From Polynucleobacter sp. AP-Kolm-20A-A1 (GTDB lineage: Bacteria; Pseudomonadota; Gammaproteobacteria; Burkholderiales; Burkholderiaceae): a stretch of DNA of 64,000 nt. The notes beneath the pieces were generated by a model that was not told where the DNA came from, searched no databases, and worked only from the letters and a program-made list of their open reading frames with translations. Where the stretch lies: contig NZ_CP061315.1 of the NCBI RefSeq assembly GCF_018688315.1, forward strand, positions 248,001 through 312,000, given 5' to 3'. The position numbers were made by a program, and so were the translations under genes. This document shows, in pieces, positions 9,964 to 19,097 of this stretch (position 1 is the first letter of the stretch; each line of letters opens with the position of its first letter).

Positions 9964-10422
9964 ATGGATGTATCAATTGATGCGATTACCAACAATATTC
10001 AGCTAGCTTTAGCACCTGTTTTTTTGCTAACTGCAGTTGCAACGTTGATTAATGCAATCTCAGGCCGTCTTGCTAGATCAGTGGATCGTATGCGCACTAT
10101 TCAGAGAGCCATTCAGATGGGCGAGGTGAAAGATGCGGCAGTACTGGAGCATATGCATAAAGAGGCTGATGAAGCAAAGGTTAGGGGTCGTCTCTGCACA
10201 GCGGCTATCTTCTTTGACGTCCTCAGTGGTGTGTTTATTTCTCTCACCGTATTAGAGCTCTTCTTCTTTCAGGCGGGCGCAGTACGTTCTTTGCAGACAA
10301 GTTATGTTATTTGGACCTTCGTATTGGGTCTGATATCCTTTATGACATCCCTATCCATTGTTTTGGCTGAGGTGGTTTATGCCTATAGATCGGCCGGCTG
10401 GAACTCCCCAAGACATTATTAA
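9964..10422 (+). CDS. DUF2721 family membrane protein
   Basis: A 152-residue membrane protein of unknown function. It matches the DUF2721 layout: an N-terminal hydrophobic stretch (LALAPVFLLTAVATLINAIS), then RLARSVDRMRTIQRA with the conserved RLAR.VDR core, a charged central loop, and two more hydrophobic helices, ending with a short polar tail. The frame is open upstream into uppP, but ATG 9964 is the sensible start since the family begins shortly before the first helix. It lies 32 bases after uppP and may be co-transcribed. No catalytic residues are evident. Confidence 0.8.
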   Translation: MDVSIDAITNNIQLALAPVFLLTAVATLINAISGRLARSVDRMRTIQRAIQMGEVKDAAVLEHMHKEADEAKVRGRLCTAAIFFDVLSGVFISLTVLELFFFQAGAVRSLQTSYVIWTFVLGLISFMTSLSIVLAEVVYAYRSAGWNSPRHY

Positions 10423-10470
10423 TTCAACATTAGTTTTCAATAATCATTCTTCATATAAAAAAGATTAACT

Positions 10471-11406
10471 ATGAATAAAATCCTCATCACCGGTGGCGCT
10501 GGATTTTTAGGTTCTCACCTTACTGAGAGGCTACTCAAAGAGGGTAATGACGTCTTGGTGGTGGATAACTACTTCACGGGATCTAAAGAGAACGTAGCAC
10601 ATTTGTTGCCCAATCCCCGCTTAGAGCTCATGCGTCACGATGTGACCTTCCCGCTCTATGTAGAAACCAATCAGATCTATAACTTAGCTTGCCCAGCATC
10701 TCCAGTGCACTATCAATATGATCCAGTGCAAACTACGAAGACCAGCGTGCATGGCGCTATTAATATGCTTGGCCTTGCTAAAAGAACAAGGGCTCGCATT
10801 TTGCAAGCTTCTACGAGTGAAGTGTATGGCGACCCAGAAGTGCATCCTCAGCCTGAAGCCTATTGGGGCAAAGTCAACCCAATCGGTATTCGTTCTTGCT
10901 ATGACGAAGGTAAGCGCTGTGCAGAAACCCTCTTTTTTGATTACAACCGCCAGCATAACCTCGATATTAAAGTCGTACGCATTTTTAATACCTACGGCCC
11001 ACGCATGCATCCTAACGATGGTCGCGTAGTGAGCAACTTTATTGTGCAAGCATTGCAAGGCAAAGACATCACGATTTACGGTGATGGCCAACAAACTAGA
11101 AGCTTTTGCTATGTTGATGATTTAATTGATGCCATGGTCAAAATGATGAACTCTGAACAAGGATTTACTGGACCAGTCAATATCGGCAATCCTGGTGAGT
11201 TCACAATGCTCCAGTTGGCTGAGACGATTCTCAAACTCTCAGGCAGCAAATCCAAGATCATTCATCAACCATTGCCTTCTGATGATCCTAAGCAGCGTCA
11301 ACCGAATATCGAGTTAGCCAAGGCAAAGCTTGGATGGCAGCCTAAGGTCAATCTAGAAGATGGCCTGAAAGAGACGATTGCTTACTTCAAGAAGGTAGTT
11401 GCTTAA
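10471..11406 (+). CDS. UDP-glucuronate decarboxylase (UDP-xylose synthase)
   Basis: An extended SDR of 311 residues that should convert UDP-glucuronate to UDP-xylose. The UXS signatures are all present: [10 protein letters not shown] at 8-17, [12 protein letters not shown] at 71-82, TSEVYGDP around Thr115/Ser116/Glu117, [19 protein letters not shown] at 131-149 with the Tyr144/Lys148 pair. The NLACPASP and RSCYDEGKR blocks separate it from epimerases. No UDP-glucose dehydrogenase was seen in the window, so its substrate must come from elsewhere. It is followed directly by trmB, whose start overlaps its stop. Confidence 0.9.
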   Translation: MNKILITGGAGFLGSHLTERLLKEGNDVLVVDNYFTGSKENVAHLLPNPRLELMRHDVTFPLYVETNQIYNLACPASPVHYQYDPVQTTKTSVHGAINMLGLAKRTRARILQASTSEVYGDPEVHPQPEAYWGKVNPIGIRSCYDEGKRCAETLFFDYNRQHNLDIKVVRIFNTYGPRMHPNDGRVVSNFIVQALQGKDITIYGDGQQTRSFCYVDDLIDAMVKMMNSEQGFTGPVNIGNPGEFTMLQLAETILKLSGSKSKIIHQPLPSDDPKQRQPNIELAKAKLGWQPKVNLEDGLKETIAYFKKVVA

Positions 11407-12214
11407 GTTGACGGTAGAGCATTCGAAAAATTTGGATAAGCGATTTGATCGAATTCGATCTTTTGTTTTAAGGGCTGGCAGAACAACCGCTGGGCAACAG
11501 CGTGCCATTGATGAGCTAGGCCCTCAGTTTTTAATCCCATTTCAAGAAAATGTTTTGAACTTAGATGCTGTCTTTGGCGGGTCTAAAAATCCCAAGATCC
11601 TAGAGATTGGTTTTGGAATGGGCGAGACTACCGCCAAGATTGCAGCCCTAAGAAAAGAAGATGATTTTTTGGCAATCGAAGTGCATCCACCGGGAGTGGG
11701 TGCGCTCCTGAAATTAATTGGTGAAGATAATCTCACCAACCTCAGATTGATTCGCCATGATGCGGTTGAGGTTTTGGAGCAAATGCTCGCCCCAGAGTCG
11801 CTTGATGGTATTCATATTTATTTTGCAGATCCATGGCACAAGAAGCGCCACCATAAGCGTCGTTTAATTCAGGCGGAGTTCGTAAAGCTCTTAGTGTCCC
11901 GTTTGAAGCCGGGTGGCTATTTACATCTGGCAACCGATTGGCATAACTATGCCGAGCAAATGCTCTTAGTTTTGAATGCCGAGCCTGTTTTGGTAAACAC
12001 CTCAACTGAGTCAGTCAAAGTAGAAACCTTTGCTGTTGAAGATATTGCATTAGCCGATAAAGAGTCGAATGAATTTAAGCCGACTCGCGAGCAGTTAGAT
12101 GCAATGCACCCAGGTTATGTTGCAAGGCCTGCTTATCGGCCCTTAACCAAATTTGAGAACCGTGGCATCAAACTAGGTCACGGCGTTTGGGATTTGGTTT
12201 ATAGAAAAAAATAA
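11399..12214 (+). CDS. trmB: tRNA (guanine-N7-)-methyltransferase
   Basis: Methylates G46 of tRNA using S-adenosylmethionine. The SAM-binding [16 protein letters not shown] lies near residue 66, the acidic IEVHPPGVG follows, and the family active-site block [15 protein letters not shown] lies near 144-158. The C-terminal TKFENRG is the TrmB substrate-binding motif. No ATG or GTG fits: the frame opens at TTG 11399, inside the end of the UXS gene, or TTG 11408 just after it. The GAAGG at 11391 is too close to the first TTG and rather far from the second, so the start is uncertain by three residues. Confidence 0.9.
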   Translation: MLKLTVEHSKNLDKRFDRIRSFVLRAGRTTAGQQRAIDELGPQFLIPFQENVLNLDAVFGGSKNPKILEIGFGMGETTAKIAALRKEDDFLAIEVHPPGVGALLKLIGEDNLTNLRLIRHDAVEVLEQMLAPESLDGIHIYFADPWHKKRHHKRRLIQAEFVKLLVSRLKPGGYLHLATDWHNYAEQMLLVLNAEPVLVNTSTESVKVETFAVEDIALADKESNEFKPTREQLDAMHPGYVARPAYRPLTKFENRGIKLGHGVWDLVYRKK

Positions 12215-12262
12215 TAAAAAAACAGCAGTACATCAAAAGTACATCATCAAGAATACGTTGCC

Positions 12263-13741
12263 TTACAGGCCAACACAGACATATTTCATTTCTAAGTATT
12301 CATCCATGCCGTAGACGCTGCCTTCGCGTCCAAGCCCTGATTGCTTAATGCCGCCAAACGGTGCAACTTCATTGGAGATAAGACCGGTATTAACACCGAC
12401 GATGCCATATTCCAATGCTTCAGCCACTTTCCAGATGCGACCAATGTCACGGCTATAGAAGTAAGATGCCAAGCCAAATTGACTGTTATTGGCTAATTTA
12501 ATAACTTCTTCATCGGATTCAAAAGGAATTACCGGCGCTACGGGACCAAAGGTTTCCTCTGAAGTGATGAGCATTTCTTTCGTGACGTTCGCCAAGATAG
12601 TGGGCTCGTAGTAGTTTTTGCCTGGCACGGAAGCTTTGCCGCCCGCAATGAGTTTGGCGCCTTTACTAATGGCGTCTGCAACGTGCTTCTCCACCTTCTC
12701 CAGGGCTGCGGTCTCAATAAGTGGTCCTTGAGTCACGCCAGACTCCATACCATTCCCCACCTTAATGGCGGCAATTGCTTTGGCAAATTTTTCTACAAAG
12801 ACATCTTGTATTTTTTTATGAACATAGAAGCGATTGGCGCATACACACGTCTGCCCAGAATTTCTAAACTTGGAACTCATGGCGCCACTAACGGCCGCAT
12901 CAATGTCAGCATCTTCAAAAACAATAAAGGGTGCGTGACCGCCTAACTCAAGTGCTAATTTCTTGACTGTGGGTGCGCACTGTTCCATCAGAATTCGGCC
13001 CACTTCTGTGGATCCTGTAAAGGAGAGGTGGCGAACAGTAGGTGAGGAACACAGTGTTTTACCAATCACAATCGATTGATTTGCATCTGCAGTCAAAATA
13101 TTAATCACGCCATGAGGAATGCCGGCACGCTCTGCCAACTCTGCCAGCGCTAAGGCGGACAAAGGGGTAAGCTCTGCAGGCTTGATCACAATCGTGCAGC
13201 CAGCTGCAAGTGCTGGTGCAATTTTGCGAGTAATCATCGCAATCGGAAAGTTCCATGGGGTAATCGCAACGCAAACACCAATCGGTTGCTTTAGGACCAT
13301 GAGACGTTTATCACTCCAGGTGGTACTAGGGATTGCGCCTGATACACGTTTTGCTTCTTCGGCAAACCATTCCACAAATGAGGCGCCGTAAGCAACTTCA
13401 CCAGCAGCTTCAGCAAGTGGCTTGCCTTGCTCTACAGTCATCAGCGTTGCTAGATCTTGTGTGTTGGCGATGATGAGGTCGAACCATTGACGCATGATCT
13501 GCGCGCGTTCTTTGCCAGTCTTAGCGCGCCATGCTGGAAGTGCATGTTCAGCAGCGCTAATTGCCAACTCAGCATCTTTGCTAGTTAGATTGGAAACTTG
13601 TGCAATCAATTCATCAGTTGCTGGATTGGTGACCGCAAAAGTTTTGCTATCAGATGCTGTATGCCATTTACCGTTGATATAGGCTTCTTCTTTAAATAGG
13701 CTGGAGTCTTTGAGTAGTGTGCGGATATCGATTTTTTGCAT
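12263..13741 (-). CDS. gabD: NAD(P)-dependent succinate-semialdehyde dehydrogenase
   Basis: A full-length aldehyde dehydrogenase of 492 residues that probably oxidises succinate semialdehyde to succinate. Key residues are visible: ITPWNFPIAMITRKIAPALA, general base Glu265 in LALELGG, nucleophile Cys299 in SGQTCVCANR, and the C-terminal PFGGIKQSGLGREGS. The CVC pair at the catalytic site and close overall similarity to GabD support that substrate over betaine or glutarate aldehydes, but this is not proof. It stands alone, convergent with trmB, and is transcribed away from the nusB terminator. Its 5' region has no recognisable regulator. Confidence 0.85.
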   Translation of the reverse strand: MQKIDIRTLLKDSSLFKEEAYINGKWHTASDSKTFAVTNPATDELIAQVSNLTSKDAELAISAAEHALPAWRAKTGKERAQIMRQWFDLIIANTQDLATLMTVEQGKPLAEAAGEVAYGASFVEWFAEEAKRVSGAIPSTTWSDKRLMVLKQPIGVCVAITPWNFPIAMITRKIAPALAAGCTIVIKPAELTPLSALALAELAERAGIPHGVINILTADANQSIVIGKTLCSSPTVRHLSFTGSTEVGRILMEQCAPTVKKLALELGGHAPFIVFEDADIDAAVSGAMSSKFRNSGQTCVCANRFYVHKKIQDVFVEKFAKAIAAIKVGNGMESGVTQGPLIETAALEKVEKHVADAISKGAKLIAGGKASVPGKNYYEPTILANVTKEMLITSEETFGPVAPVIPFESDEEVIKLANNSQFGLASYFYSRDIGRIWKVAEALEYGIVGVNTGLISNEVAPFGGIKQSGLGREGSVYGMDEYLEMKYVCVGL

Positions 13742-13818
13742 GGTGAGCTTGCCAATATTAGGTCTGTGACGAGTAAAAACGGGTCAATAAATAATATTCT
13801 TATTCTATTCCTGAACAA

Positions 13819-13852
13819 AAGAAAAAGCCTCCAAGCTGAGGGCTAGGAGGCT
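13819..13852 (-). terminator. Intrinsic terminator of the ribBX-ribH-nusB operon
   Basis: On the minus strand AGCCTCC (13852-13846) pairs with GGAGGCT (13832-13826), with a 13-base loop, and TTTTT follows at once. It lies 26 bases past the nusB stop, between nusB and gabD, in the right place to end the riboflavin-nusB transcript. Confidence 0.8.
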
Positions 13853-13877
13853 GGGGATTATTGCTAGTAAAGGCTGT

Positions 13878-14399
13878 TTAGTTCGCTTTAGTTTCAGCGC
13901 TGCGTAGCTTTTGGGCCAATAGGTCTAAAACACCGTTAACGTATTTATGACCGTCAGTGCCACCAAAGGTTTTGGCCAGTTCAACGGCTTCGTTGATAGC
14001 CACTTTGTAGGGTACTGAGAGGTCTGCAGCTAGCTCATAAGTGCCAATGAGAAGGGCTGCATGCTCTACTGGAGACAGTTCATTTATTGGGCGATCTAAA
14101 GCCGGGGTAATGATGGCTTCTAATTCATCGGCACGATTTAAAACGCCTTCGAAAATGCCTTGAAAGAGTTCTAGCTGGCAGCGACGAAAAGCTGGGTCTT
14201 CAGCAAGTTGCTTCGCGATTGCAGCGCTATTGGGTAAGCTGCCCGCACGACGCATTACCAAGCTTTGATAAACGCCTTGTAGAGCGTATTCCCGGGCGCG
14301 ACGACGAGGCGTCAGAGAGCGCTTTGGTGCTGCTGGCTGCGCATCTTTTGCCGCTTGGGTGTTTGAAGGCGTAAGAGGAGGTTTAGGCATGTCAGTCAT
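13878..14399 (-). CDS. nusB: Transcription antitermination factor NusB
   Basis: An RNA-binding protein that with NusE/S10 binds boxA and supports rRNA antitermination. The 173-residue protein has a basic, proline-rich N-terminal extension of about 30 residues, then the all-helical NusB domain: RRRAREYALQGVYQSL near 32-47, LSPVEHAALLIGTYEL in the middle, and PYKVAINEAVELAKTFGGTDGHKYVNGVLD near the end, a strong family signature. Its ATG overlaps the ribH stop by one base (TAATG), the usual ribH-nusB coupling. An intrinsic terminator follows. Confidence 0.95.
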   Translation of the reverse strand: MTDMPKPPLTPSNTQAAKDAQPAAPKRSLTPRRRAREYALQGVYQSLVMRRAGSLPNSAAIAKQLAEDPAFRRCQLELFQGIFEGVLNRADELEAIITPALDRPINELSPVEHAALLIGTYELAADLSVPYKVAINEAVELAKTFGGTDGHKYVNGVLDLLAQKLRSAETKAN

Positions 14400-14914
14400 T
14401 ACGCTTCACTAGGGGGGTTAATTTCAATATCGATATCTGGTGTGAGAGCTAATGCCAGATTGGCCATCTCAACTACGGCTTTAGCGCAGTCAGCGCCTTT
14501 TACATTGACACGAACTTGGGCTTGCTCATCGGTGTCGCAAGTTAACACGCCATTGGCAATTGGTAGACCAGATTCAATCGAGATGCGCGTAATGCCAGCA
14601 GCAGACTCATTTGAAACCAACTCAAAGTGATAGGTCTCGCCACGAATGACTGCACCTAAAGCCACCAAACCATCAAACTCACCAGTCTCAGCGAGTTTTT
14701 GTAATGCAAAAGGAATTTCTAGTGCACCAGGAACAGTAACCAATTTGATGTCTGATTGTGAAACACCTAAGTTGATGAGCTCATGAATGCAAGCAGTAGT
14801 TAAGGCGACGCAATGATCTTCATTGAATCGAGCTTGCACGATAGCAATACGTAAATCTTGGCCATTCAGATCTGCTTCTAGTACGCCAACAAAGTCATTG
14901 TTTGAATTAGTCAT
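14399..14914 (-). CDS. ribH: 6,7-dimethyl-8-ribityllumazine synthase
   Basis: Condenses 5-amino-6-ribitylaminouracil with 3,4-dihydroxy-2-butanone 4-phosphate to form lumazine, the penultimate step in riboflavin synthesis. The 171-residue protein has VQARFNEDH near 26-34, [10 protein letters not shown] near 61-70 and [17 protein letters not shown], where His96 is the catalytic residue of the family. It lies between ribBX (17 bases) and nusB (one-base overlap), all on the minus strand. An oligomeric lumazine synthase is expected. Confidence 0.95.
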   Translation of the reverse strand: MTNSNNDFVGVLEADLNGQDLRIAIVQARFNEDHCVALTTACIHELINLGVSQSDIKLVTVPGALEIPFALQKLAETGEFDGLVALGAVIRGETYHFELVSNESAAGITRISIESGLPIANGVLTCDTDEQAQVRVNVKGADCAKAVVEMANLALALTPDIDIEINPPSEA

Positions 14915-14931
14915 GATATTTTTTTAAAGAA

Positions 14932-16062
14932 TTAAGGCTGATAAGGGGTATAGCCAGTCACTTCAAGCTTATAACCTGAAAGACTTGGAACGGGGCTAGG
15001 GTTAGCAAGCAAGCGCATTTTGCCAACGCCGATGTCCTTGAGAATTTGAGCGCCAATGCCATAGCTTCTGAAGTCTGTCTTACGAGCCAAAGGCTTTTGT
15101 ACATCACCTTGAGATTGATTGAGTTTTTGAAATTGAGCAAGCCAATCTTCATTATTAGGCGCGGCAATCCCGGCTGCATTGAGTAAGACGGCAACACCTG
15201 CAGGCGCTGCGGCAATCTTTTGCAGGGCTTGAGCTAGCGGCCAAGAGTGTGTACTGATTTGAGAATCCAAGAAATCTAACACTGTCACTGGCTCATGAAC
15301 GCGCACGAGTGTCTCTTGGGCTTCAGAAGGTTTGCCATGAACTAGGGCGATATGCATGCATGAGCTTGGGGTATCGCGATAAACAATACCTTCGAACTTG
15401 CCCCAAGGTGTAGTGAATTCACGAGTACCTTCGCGCACCACAATACTTTCGTGTTGGCTGCGATATTGAATGAGATCGGCAATGCTGCCAATCTTGAGTT
15501 GATGTTCTTTGGAAAACTCTAACAAGTCTGGCAGACGAGCCATGCTGCCATCGTCTTTCATGATTTCGCAAATCACAGATGTTGGTGAGCAACCCGCCAT
15601 GGACGCAAGATCGCAACCAGCTTCGGTATGTCCTGAGCGAATTAATACGCCACCAGGTTGTGCCATTAAAGGGAAGATATGGCCAGGCTGAACTAAATCA
15701 CTTGGCTTGGCATTGGGCGCAACTGCCGTTTTAATTGTCAGAGCGCGATCTGCTGCTGAGATACCGGTAGTAACGCCAGTAGCAGCCTCAATGGAGACTG
15801 TGAAATTGGTGCCCATCGAAGTGCCGTTGTCCCGCACCATCAAAGGAAGGTTGAGTTGCTGACAACGCTCGCGAGTGAGGGTCAGGCAAATGAGTCCACG
15901 ACCATGTTTAGCCATGAAATTAACTGCTTCCGCTGTGACATGGTCAGCAGCCAATACGAGATCGCCTTCATTTTCGCGATCTTCTTCATCAACCAGAATG
16001 ACCATCTTGCCGGCGCGGAGGTCGGCAATGATTTCTTCTGTGGAGGCTAGGGTATTTGGCAT
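14932..16062 (-). CDS. ribBX: 3,4-dihydroxy-2-butanone 4-phosphate synthase fused to degenerate GTP cyclohydrolase II-like domain (RibBX type)
   Basis: The N-terminal ~205 residues form an intact RibB domain: [20 protein letters not shown], then [10 protein letters not shown] and [11 protein letters not shown], which supply the acidic and His catalytic residues. The C-terminal ~165 residues align in outline with GTP cyclohydrolase II but lack its zinc cysteines. Where the family has RVHSEC...LRCDCG, this protein has [20 protein letters not shown], and the EGRGIGL loop is also absent. This is the RibBX architecture reported in Proteobacteria, in which the X domain is not an active cyclohydrolase. 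A true ribA should therefore lie elsewhere. No FMN riboswitch consensus was found upstream. Confidence 0.88.
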   Translation of the reverse strand: MPNTLASTEEIIADLRAGKMVILVDEEDRENEGDLVLAADHVTAEAVNFMAKHGRGLICLTLTRERCQQLNLPLMVRDNGTSMGTNFTVSIEAATGVTTGISAADRALTIKTAVAPNAKPSDLVQPGHIFPLMAQPGGVLIRSGHTEAGCDLASMAGCSPTSVICEIMKDDGSMARLPDLLEFSKEHQLKIGSIADLIQYRSQHESIVVREGTREFTTPWGKFEGIVYRDTPSSCMHIALVHGKPSEAQETLVRVHEPVTVLDFLDSQISTHSWPLAQALQKIAAAPAGVAVLLNAAGIAAPNNEDWLAQFQKLNQSQGDVQKPLARKTDFRSYGIGAQILKDIGVGKMRLLANPSPVPSLSGYKLEVTGYTPYQP

Positions 16063-16185
16063 AGCCCTCTATTTTAAGCTGAGGAGCCCCTCTTTGTTGG
16101 TGCTTACAGCAATATCCCCGCTTTCTGACGGTAAGAGCCTTGGCCGGCCGTTTTCATCGCCGGCAGGCATTGGGAAAATGAGGGG

Positions 16186-16491
16186 GTGCTCAGTCCGCTG
16201 ACAAATCCCCATCATTTTCCAGGCTACCCCAAGAATGGCTTTATTTTGTTCGAGGTTTTAGTGGCCATGAGCTTGATTTTGGGCGCTTGGATGAACTTCA
16301 TTCAAAGTTACCAGGCCTTGAGTTTGAAATTAACGCAACAAGAGAAGCAAAAAGCACTCGTTAGAAAGGAGCAGGATGTTTTTGAAAGTGGTCTCATGGT
16401 CAAGGGCATAAGCAATGAGTTTGCTCGAATGTCTGGTCGGACTAACTATGTGCATGCTGCTACTCAATCCGCTTCTCAAAACCAGCGCTGA
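16186..16491 (+). CDS. PilV-like minor pilin (type IV prepilin)
   Basis: A 101-residue protein with a class III prepilin N-terminus: a short basic leader ends at Gly18, followed by [20 protein letters not shown], with Glu at +5 of the mature chain and a hydrophobic helix. The rest is a short charged tail, much shorter than a typical PilV. The start is taken as GTG 16186, since no ATG is available in frame, and it is weakly supported. It overlaps the next pilin gene by 77 bases. It opens a four-gene minor pilin set placed ahead of ribD and divergent from ribBX. Its likely place is in pilus tip assembly in the inner membrane. Confidence 0.7.
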   Translation: MLSPLTNPHHFPGYPKNGFILFEVLVAMSLILGAWMNFIQSYQALSLKLTQQEKQKALVRKEQDVFESGLMVKGISNEFARMSGRTNYVHAATQSASQNQR

Positions 16492-17068
16492 TTTAGTTGC
16501 CAAACAAATTCAGTATGAAAAAACGCAAGCGCTGATCGCAGAGGCTGATCGTGCGCTTGAATTAATTGGTCGGGCAATTCGGATGGCGGGTTACCAAAAT
16601 ATTAAAACTGCTGATAAGAAAAAAAGTCCGAAGAGAGTAAATTTGAAGGGAGTCCAATATTTAGAAGTGCAAAAAAGAACTGGCTATCGCAGCTCTGATG
16701 CATTGCTTATTCGCCATGAATTATCGGATGGCATTGATTTTGATTGCATTGGTAATACGCTTACCCAAGAGCGCACCAAAAATCATTTGGCACTGCAAGG
16801 TTTTTTAGTAAACCGACAGGCTTCGCTACCCAAGGGTGCAAAAGCTGATGGAGGGTCATTGATCTGCCAATCTTTAGATCGCCAGGGTCGTATACAAAAC
16901 ACTACCCTCATGAATGGCGTTGAAGGCTTATGGATAGAAGAGACGAGCCCTCCTTTAGGCAAGCCATCATCGGATCAGCGCTTATTTAAAGTTTCTTTAC
17001 TTATGACTGATGGGGTCCAAGTAAATATTCGGCTTGAGCGGGTTTTTGCTACCCGAAATTTCTTGTGA
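16415..17068 (+). CDS. PilW-like minor pilin without a visible leader peptide
   Basis: A 217-residue pseudopilin whose frame begins directly with [20 protein letters not shown], matching a mature pilin N-terminus with the initiator Met at +1 and Glu at +5. The stop TAA 6 bases upstream in frame rules out a longer reading. The remainder, IGRAIRMAGYQN near 51-62 and a cysteine-containing C-terminal domain, resembles PilW-type proteins. The missing Gly(-1) leader is odd: either it is made leaderless or an upstream frameshift has separated a leader (MVKGIS in the previous frame). It overlaps its neighbours by 77 and 4 bases. Confidence 0.65.
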   Translation: MSLLECLVGLTMCMLLLNPLLKTSADLVAKQIQYEKTQALIAEADRALELIGRAIRMAGYQNIKTADKKKSPKRVNLKGVQYLEVQKRTGYRSSDALLIRHELSDGIDFDCIGNTLTQERTKNHLALQGFLVNRQASLPKGAKADGGSLICQSLDRQGRIQNTTLMNGVEGLWIEETSPPLGKPSSDQRLFKVSLLMTDGVQVNIRLERVFATRNFL

Positions 17069-17394
17069 TTTTGGCTTGGGTTATTTCTCTATTGCTCTTG
17101 GGTTCTGCGTTGGTTGGTCAACTAGAGCGACTAGCAACTTTGCGTATCGTTGAAGTAAACAGCATAAAGGTTGCGCATGCCCATTTTGTTGTTTCAGAAA
17201 AAGCTGTCTTGCAATGCGAAGGATCTATTTCAAATTTATCAGCGCTTGTAGAAAATCACTGCTTCATAGAACCTGCAGGAAAAAATCTTTGGCGTATTAC
17301 TAGCAAAGAAAAACCCTTCGTTCAAATTCATGTACGGGTAGATGAAAAATCAGGTTTAGCTAAACGCCTGAATTGGCGACAAGTATTTGAATAA
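17065..17394 (+). CDS. Small pilin-associated membrane protein, PilX-like position
   Basis: A 109-residue protein starting at GTG 17065, whose bases overlap the previous stop as GTGA. Residues 1-18 form a hydrophobic helix (MILAWVISLLLLGSALVG), followed by a soluble domain with two cysteines (about residues 51 and 67) that could form a disulfide. It has neither the Gly(-1) nor the Glu(+5) of a prepilin, as in GspK/PilX-type minor pilins. Its place between PilW-like and FimT-like genes suggests a role in pilus assembly, but sequence alone does not identify the family. Confidence 0.55.
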   Translation: MILAWVISLLLLGSALVGQLERLATLRIVEVNSIKVAHAHFVVSEKAVLQCEGSISNLSALVENHCFIEPAGKNLWRITSKEKPFVQIHVRVDEKSGLAKRLNWRQVFE

Positions 17395-17956
17395 ACATTA
17401 TCAGCATGTCTCTACTCCAGAATCTGGATTTAGCCTGCTTGAACTCATGGCGGTGGTGTTGATGATTGCCATAATGGCTGTGATCACTATGCCACTGTTG
17501 CAAGAGCAAGTAGCCGTTCGAGAAATCGATTCCATAGCGAGGCGCTTTATTGCGCATGCGCATTTTGCGCGTCAACTCGCTTTGTATCGAGGTGAGTTAG
17601 TAACGCTATCCCCACTGGCAGATCATGGTTGGGAAGGGGGTTGGGCGATTCAGAGTGGATGCGTTTCCAGAAAGCCTCCACTCCAATGCTCGGCAAAACA
17701 ATGGTTGTCTCATGGTCATATTCATCCTGTTTATTTCAAGCTTGGCGGCAAGCAATTTATTGATCCCCACTCTGGCAAAAGAGGCATTCTATTTAATGCA
17801 GCAGGCGCAGCAAAAACGGCTCAGGGCGGTTTTGTGGCCAATCGCCTCATCTTGGGCCATTCGAGCCATAACAGCCTGGAGAGACACCTGATTTTGGGTA
17901 GTGGTGGGCGTTGGCGTATCTGTGACCCGGCGCGGGATGCAAAGCGCTGTCATTGA
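17387..17956 (+). CDS. FimT/GspH-type pseudopilin
   Basis: A 189-residue type IV pseudopilin with a clean class III leader: a 14-residue leader ending in Gly, then FSLLELMAVVLMIAIMAVIT with Glu at +5. The C-terminal globular part holds paired cysteines (CVSRKPPLQC and a later CDPARDAKRC) that probably form disulfides. Only TTG 17387 is available as start; it overlaps the previous gene by 8 bases. FimT-like pseudopilins are minor pilus components, and some bind DNA during natural transformation, so a role in DNA uptake is possible but not shown. The ribD start lies 16 bases beyond the stop. Confidence 0.75.
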   Translation: MNKHYQHVSTPESGFSLLELMAVVLMIAIMAVITMPLLQEQVAVREIDSIARRFIAHAHFARQLALYRGELVTLSPLADHGWEGGWAIQSGCVSRKPPLQCSAKQWLSHGHIHPVYFKLGGKQFIDPHSGKRGILFNAAGAAKTAQGGFVANRLILGHSSHNSLERHLILGSGGRWRICDPARDAKRCH

Positions 17957-17972
17957 ATGGTTTAATAGACCC

Positions 17973-19088
17973 ATGTACAGCGCAGTTGACCATCAATTTA
18001 TGAGCGAGGCATTGGCCGAGGCTCAAAAAGCACTTTATCTATCAAACCCTAACCCAAGGGTGGGTTGCGTCATTGTCAAGGACGGCAAGATTATTGGGCG
18101 TGGATTTACGCAGCAAGTCGGCGGCCCTCATGCAGAAATTCAGGCTTTAGCTGATGCAAAGTCGCAAGGCATTGATCCCGCAGGCGCAACCATCTACGTC
18201 ACATTGGAGCCCTGTAGCCACACTGGTAGAACACCGCCTTGTGTAGATGCTTTGGTTGCGGCCAAGCCTGCAAAAGTGATTGCTGCCATGCTCGACCCCA
18301 ATCCTCTGGTATCAGGTACTGGGTTGGAGAGGCTGCAAGCCGCTGGTATTGAAGTGCAGTGCGGACTAATGGAGTCTGAAGCACAAACGTTGAATCGTGG
18401 ATTTATTTCTAGAATGACGCGTGGCTTGCCGTGGGTCCGCATGAAAATCGCTGCAAGTCTCGATGGAAAAACGGCATTACCCGACGGACGTAGTCAATGG
18501 ATTACCGGACCATTGGCTAGGGCTGATGGTCATCACTGGCGTGCTCAGGCTTGCGCTATTGTGACTGGCGTAGGAACCGTTAAAGAAGATGATCCCTCAC
18601 TCAATGTGAGAGAGGTACTGACTCAGCGCCAACCGTGGCGCGTCATCGTTGACTCTAAATTAGAGACCCCGCTAACTGCCAAAATATTAAACGATGTGAC
18701 TGCGACATCAGGTGTCATCATTATGTGCGCTAGCTTGAGTAACCCCGCCATTCAAGAAAAAGCCAAAGCATTTCAAGAGCGTGGCGTTGAGGTAGTTGCT
18801 ATGGCTAATGAATTTGGCAAAGTCGATTTACCAAAGCTCTTCTCTTATCTTGCTAAAGAGCGCGGCATGAATGAGGTACACATTGAGTCAGGCTTTAAAT
18901 TAAATGGCTCCATGCTCAGAGAAGGCTGTGTCGATGAGCTCTTGCTGTATTACGCCCCATTCTTCATGGGCGAAGGTATTGGCATGGCTAATGTGTCAAC
19001 TTCATCATTAGATCTGCGTCAGGATTGGCGGATCATGGATCAGCGCTTGTTTGGACCTGATCTGCGCTTGAGATATATTAAGAACTAA
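17973..19088 (+). CDS. ribD: Bifunctional riboflavin deaminase/reductase
   Basis: Deaminates and then reduces the pyrimidine intermediate of riboflavin synthesis. The deaminase domain comes first, with zinc ligands in HAEIQAL (about residue 50) and PCSHTGRTPPC (about 77-87). The reductase domain follows, with MKIAASLDGKTALPDGRSQWITG and VIVDSKLETPL. The frame is open upstream to 17901 inside fimT, but ATG 17973 gives 371 residues, the normal length. It is coupled to the pilin genes by position and followed by ribE after 9 bases. No FMN riboswitch lies in front. Confidence 0.95.
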   Translation: MYSAVDHQFMSEALAEAQKALYLSNPNPRVGCVIVKDGKIIGRGFTQQVGGPHAEIQALADAKSQGIDPAGATIYVTLEPCSHTGRTPPCVDALVAAKPAKVIAAMLDPNPLVSGTGLERLQAAGIEVQCGLMESEAQTLNRGFISRMTRGLPWVRMKIAASLDGKTALPDGRSQWITGPLARADGHHWRAQACAIVTGVGTVKEDDPSLNVREVLTQRQPWRVIVDSKLETPLTAKILNDVTATSGVIIMCASLSNPAIQEKAKAFQERGVEVVAMANEFGKVDLPKLFSYLAKERGMNEVHIESGFKLNGSMLREGCVDELLLYYAPFFMGEGIGMANVSTSSLDLRQDWRIMDQRLFGPDLRLRYIKN

Positions 19089-19097
19089 AATCTAGCC

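Noticed and set aside
10684..11094. Minus-strand 136-codon open frame inside the UDP-xylose synthase gene
   Set aside because: It is a shadow of the conserved plus-strand frame.
12215..12262. Repeated GTACATCA between trmB and gabD as a terminator or site
   Set aside because: It is a short direct repeat that cannot form a stem, with no other support.
16063..16185. Possible FMN riboswitch ahead of ribBX
   Set aside because: Neither strand has the RFN conserved blocks; the GCCGGC repeats only form a generic hairpin.
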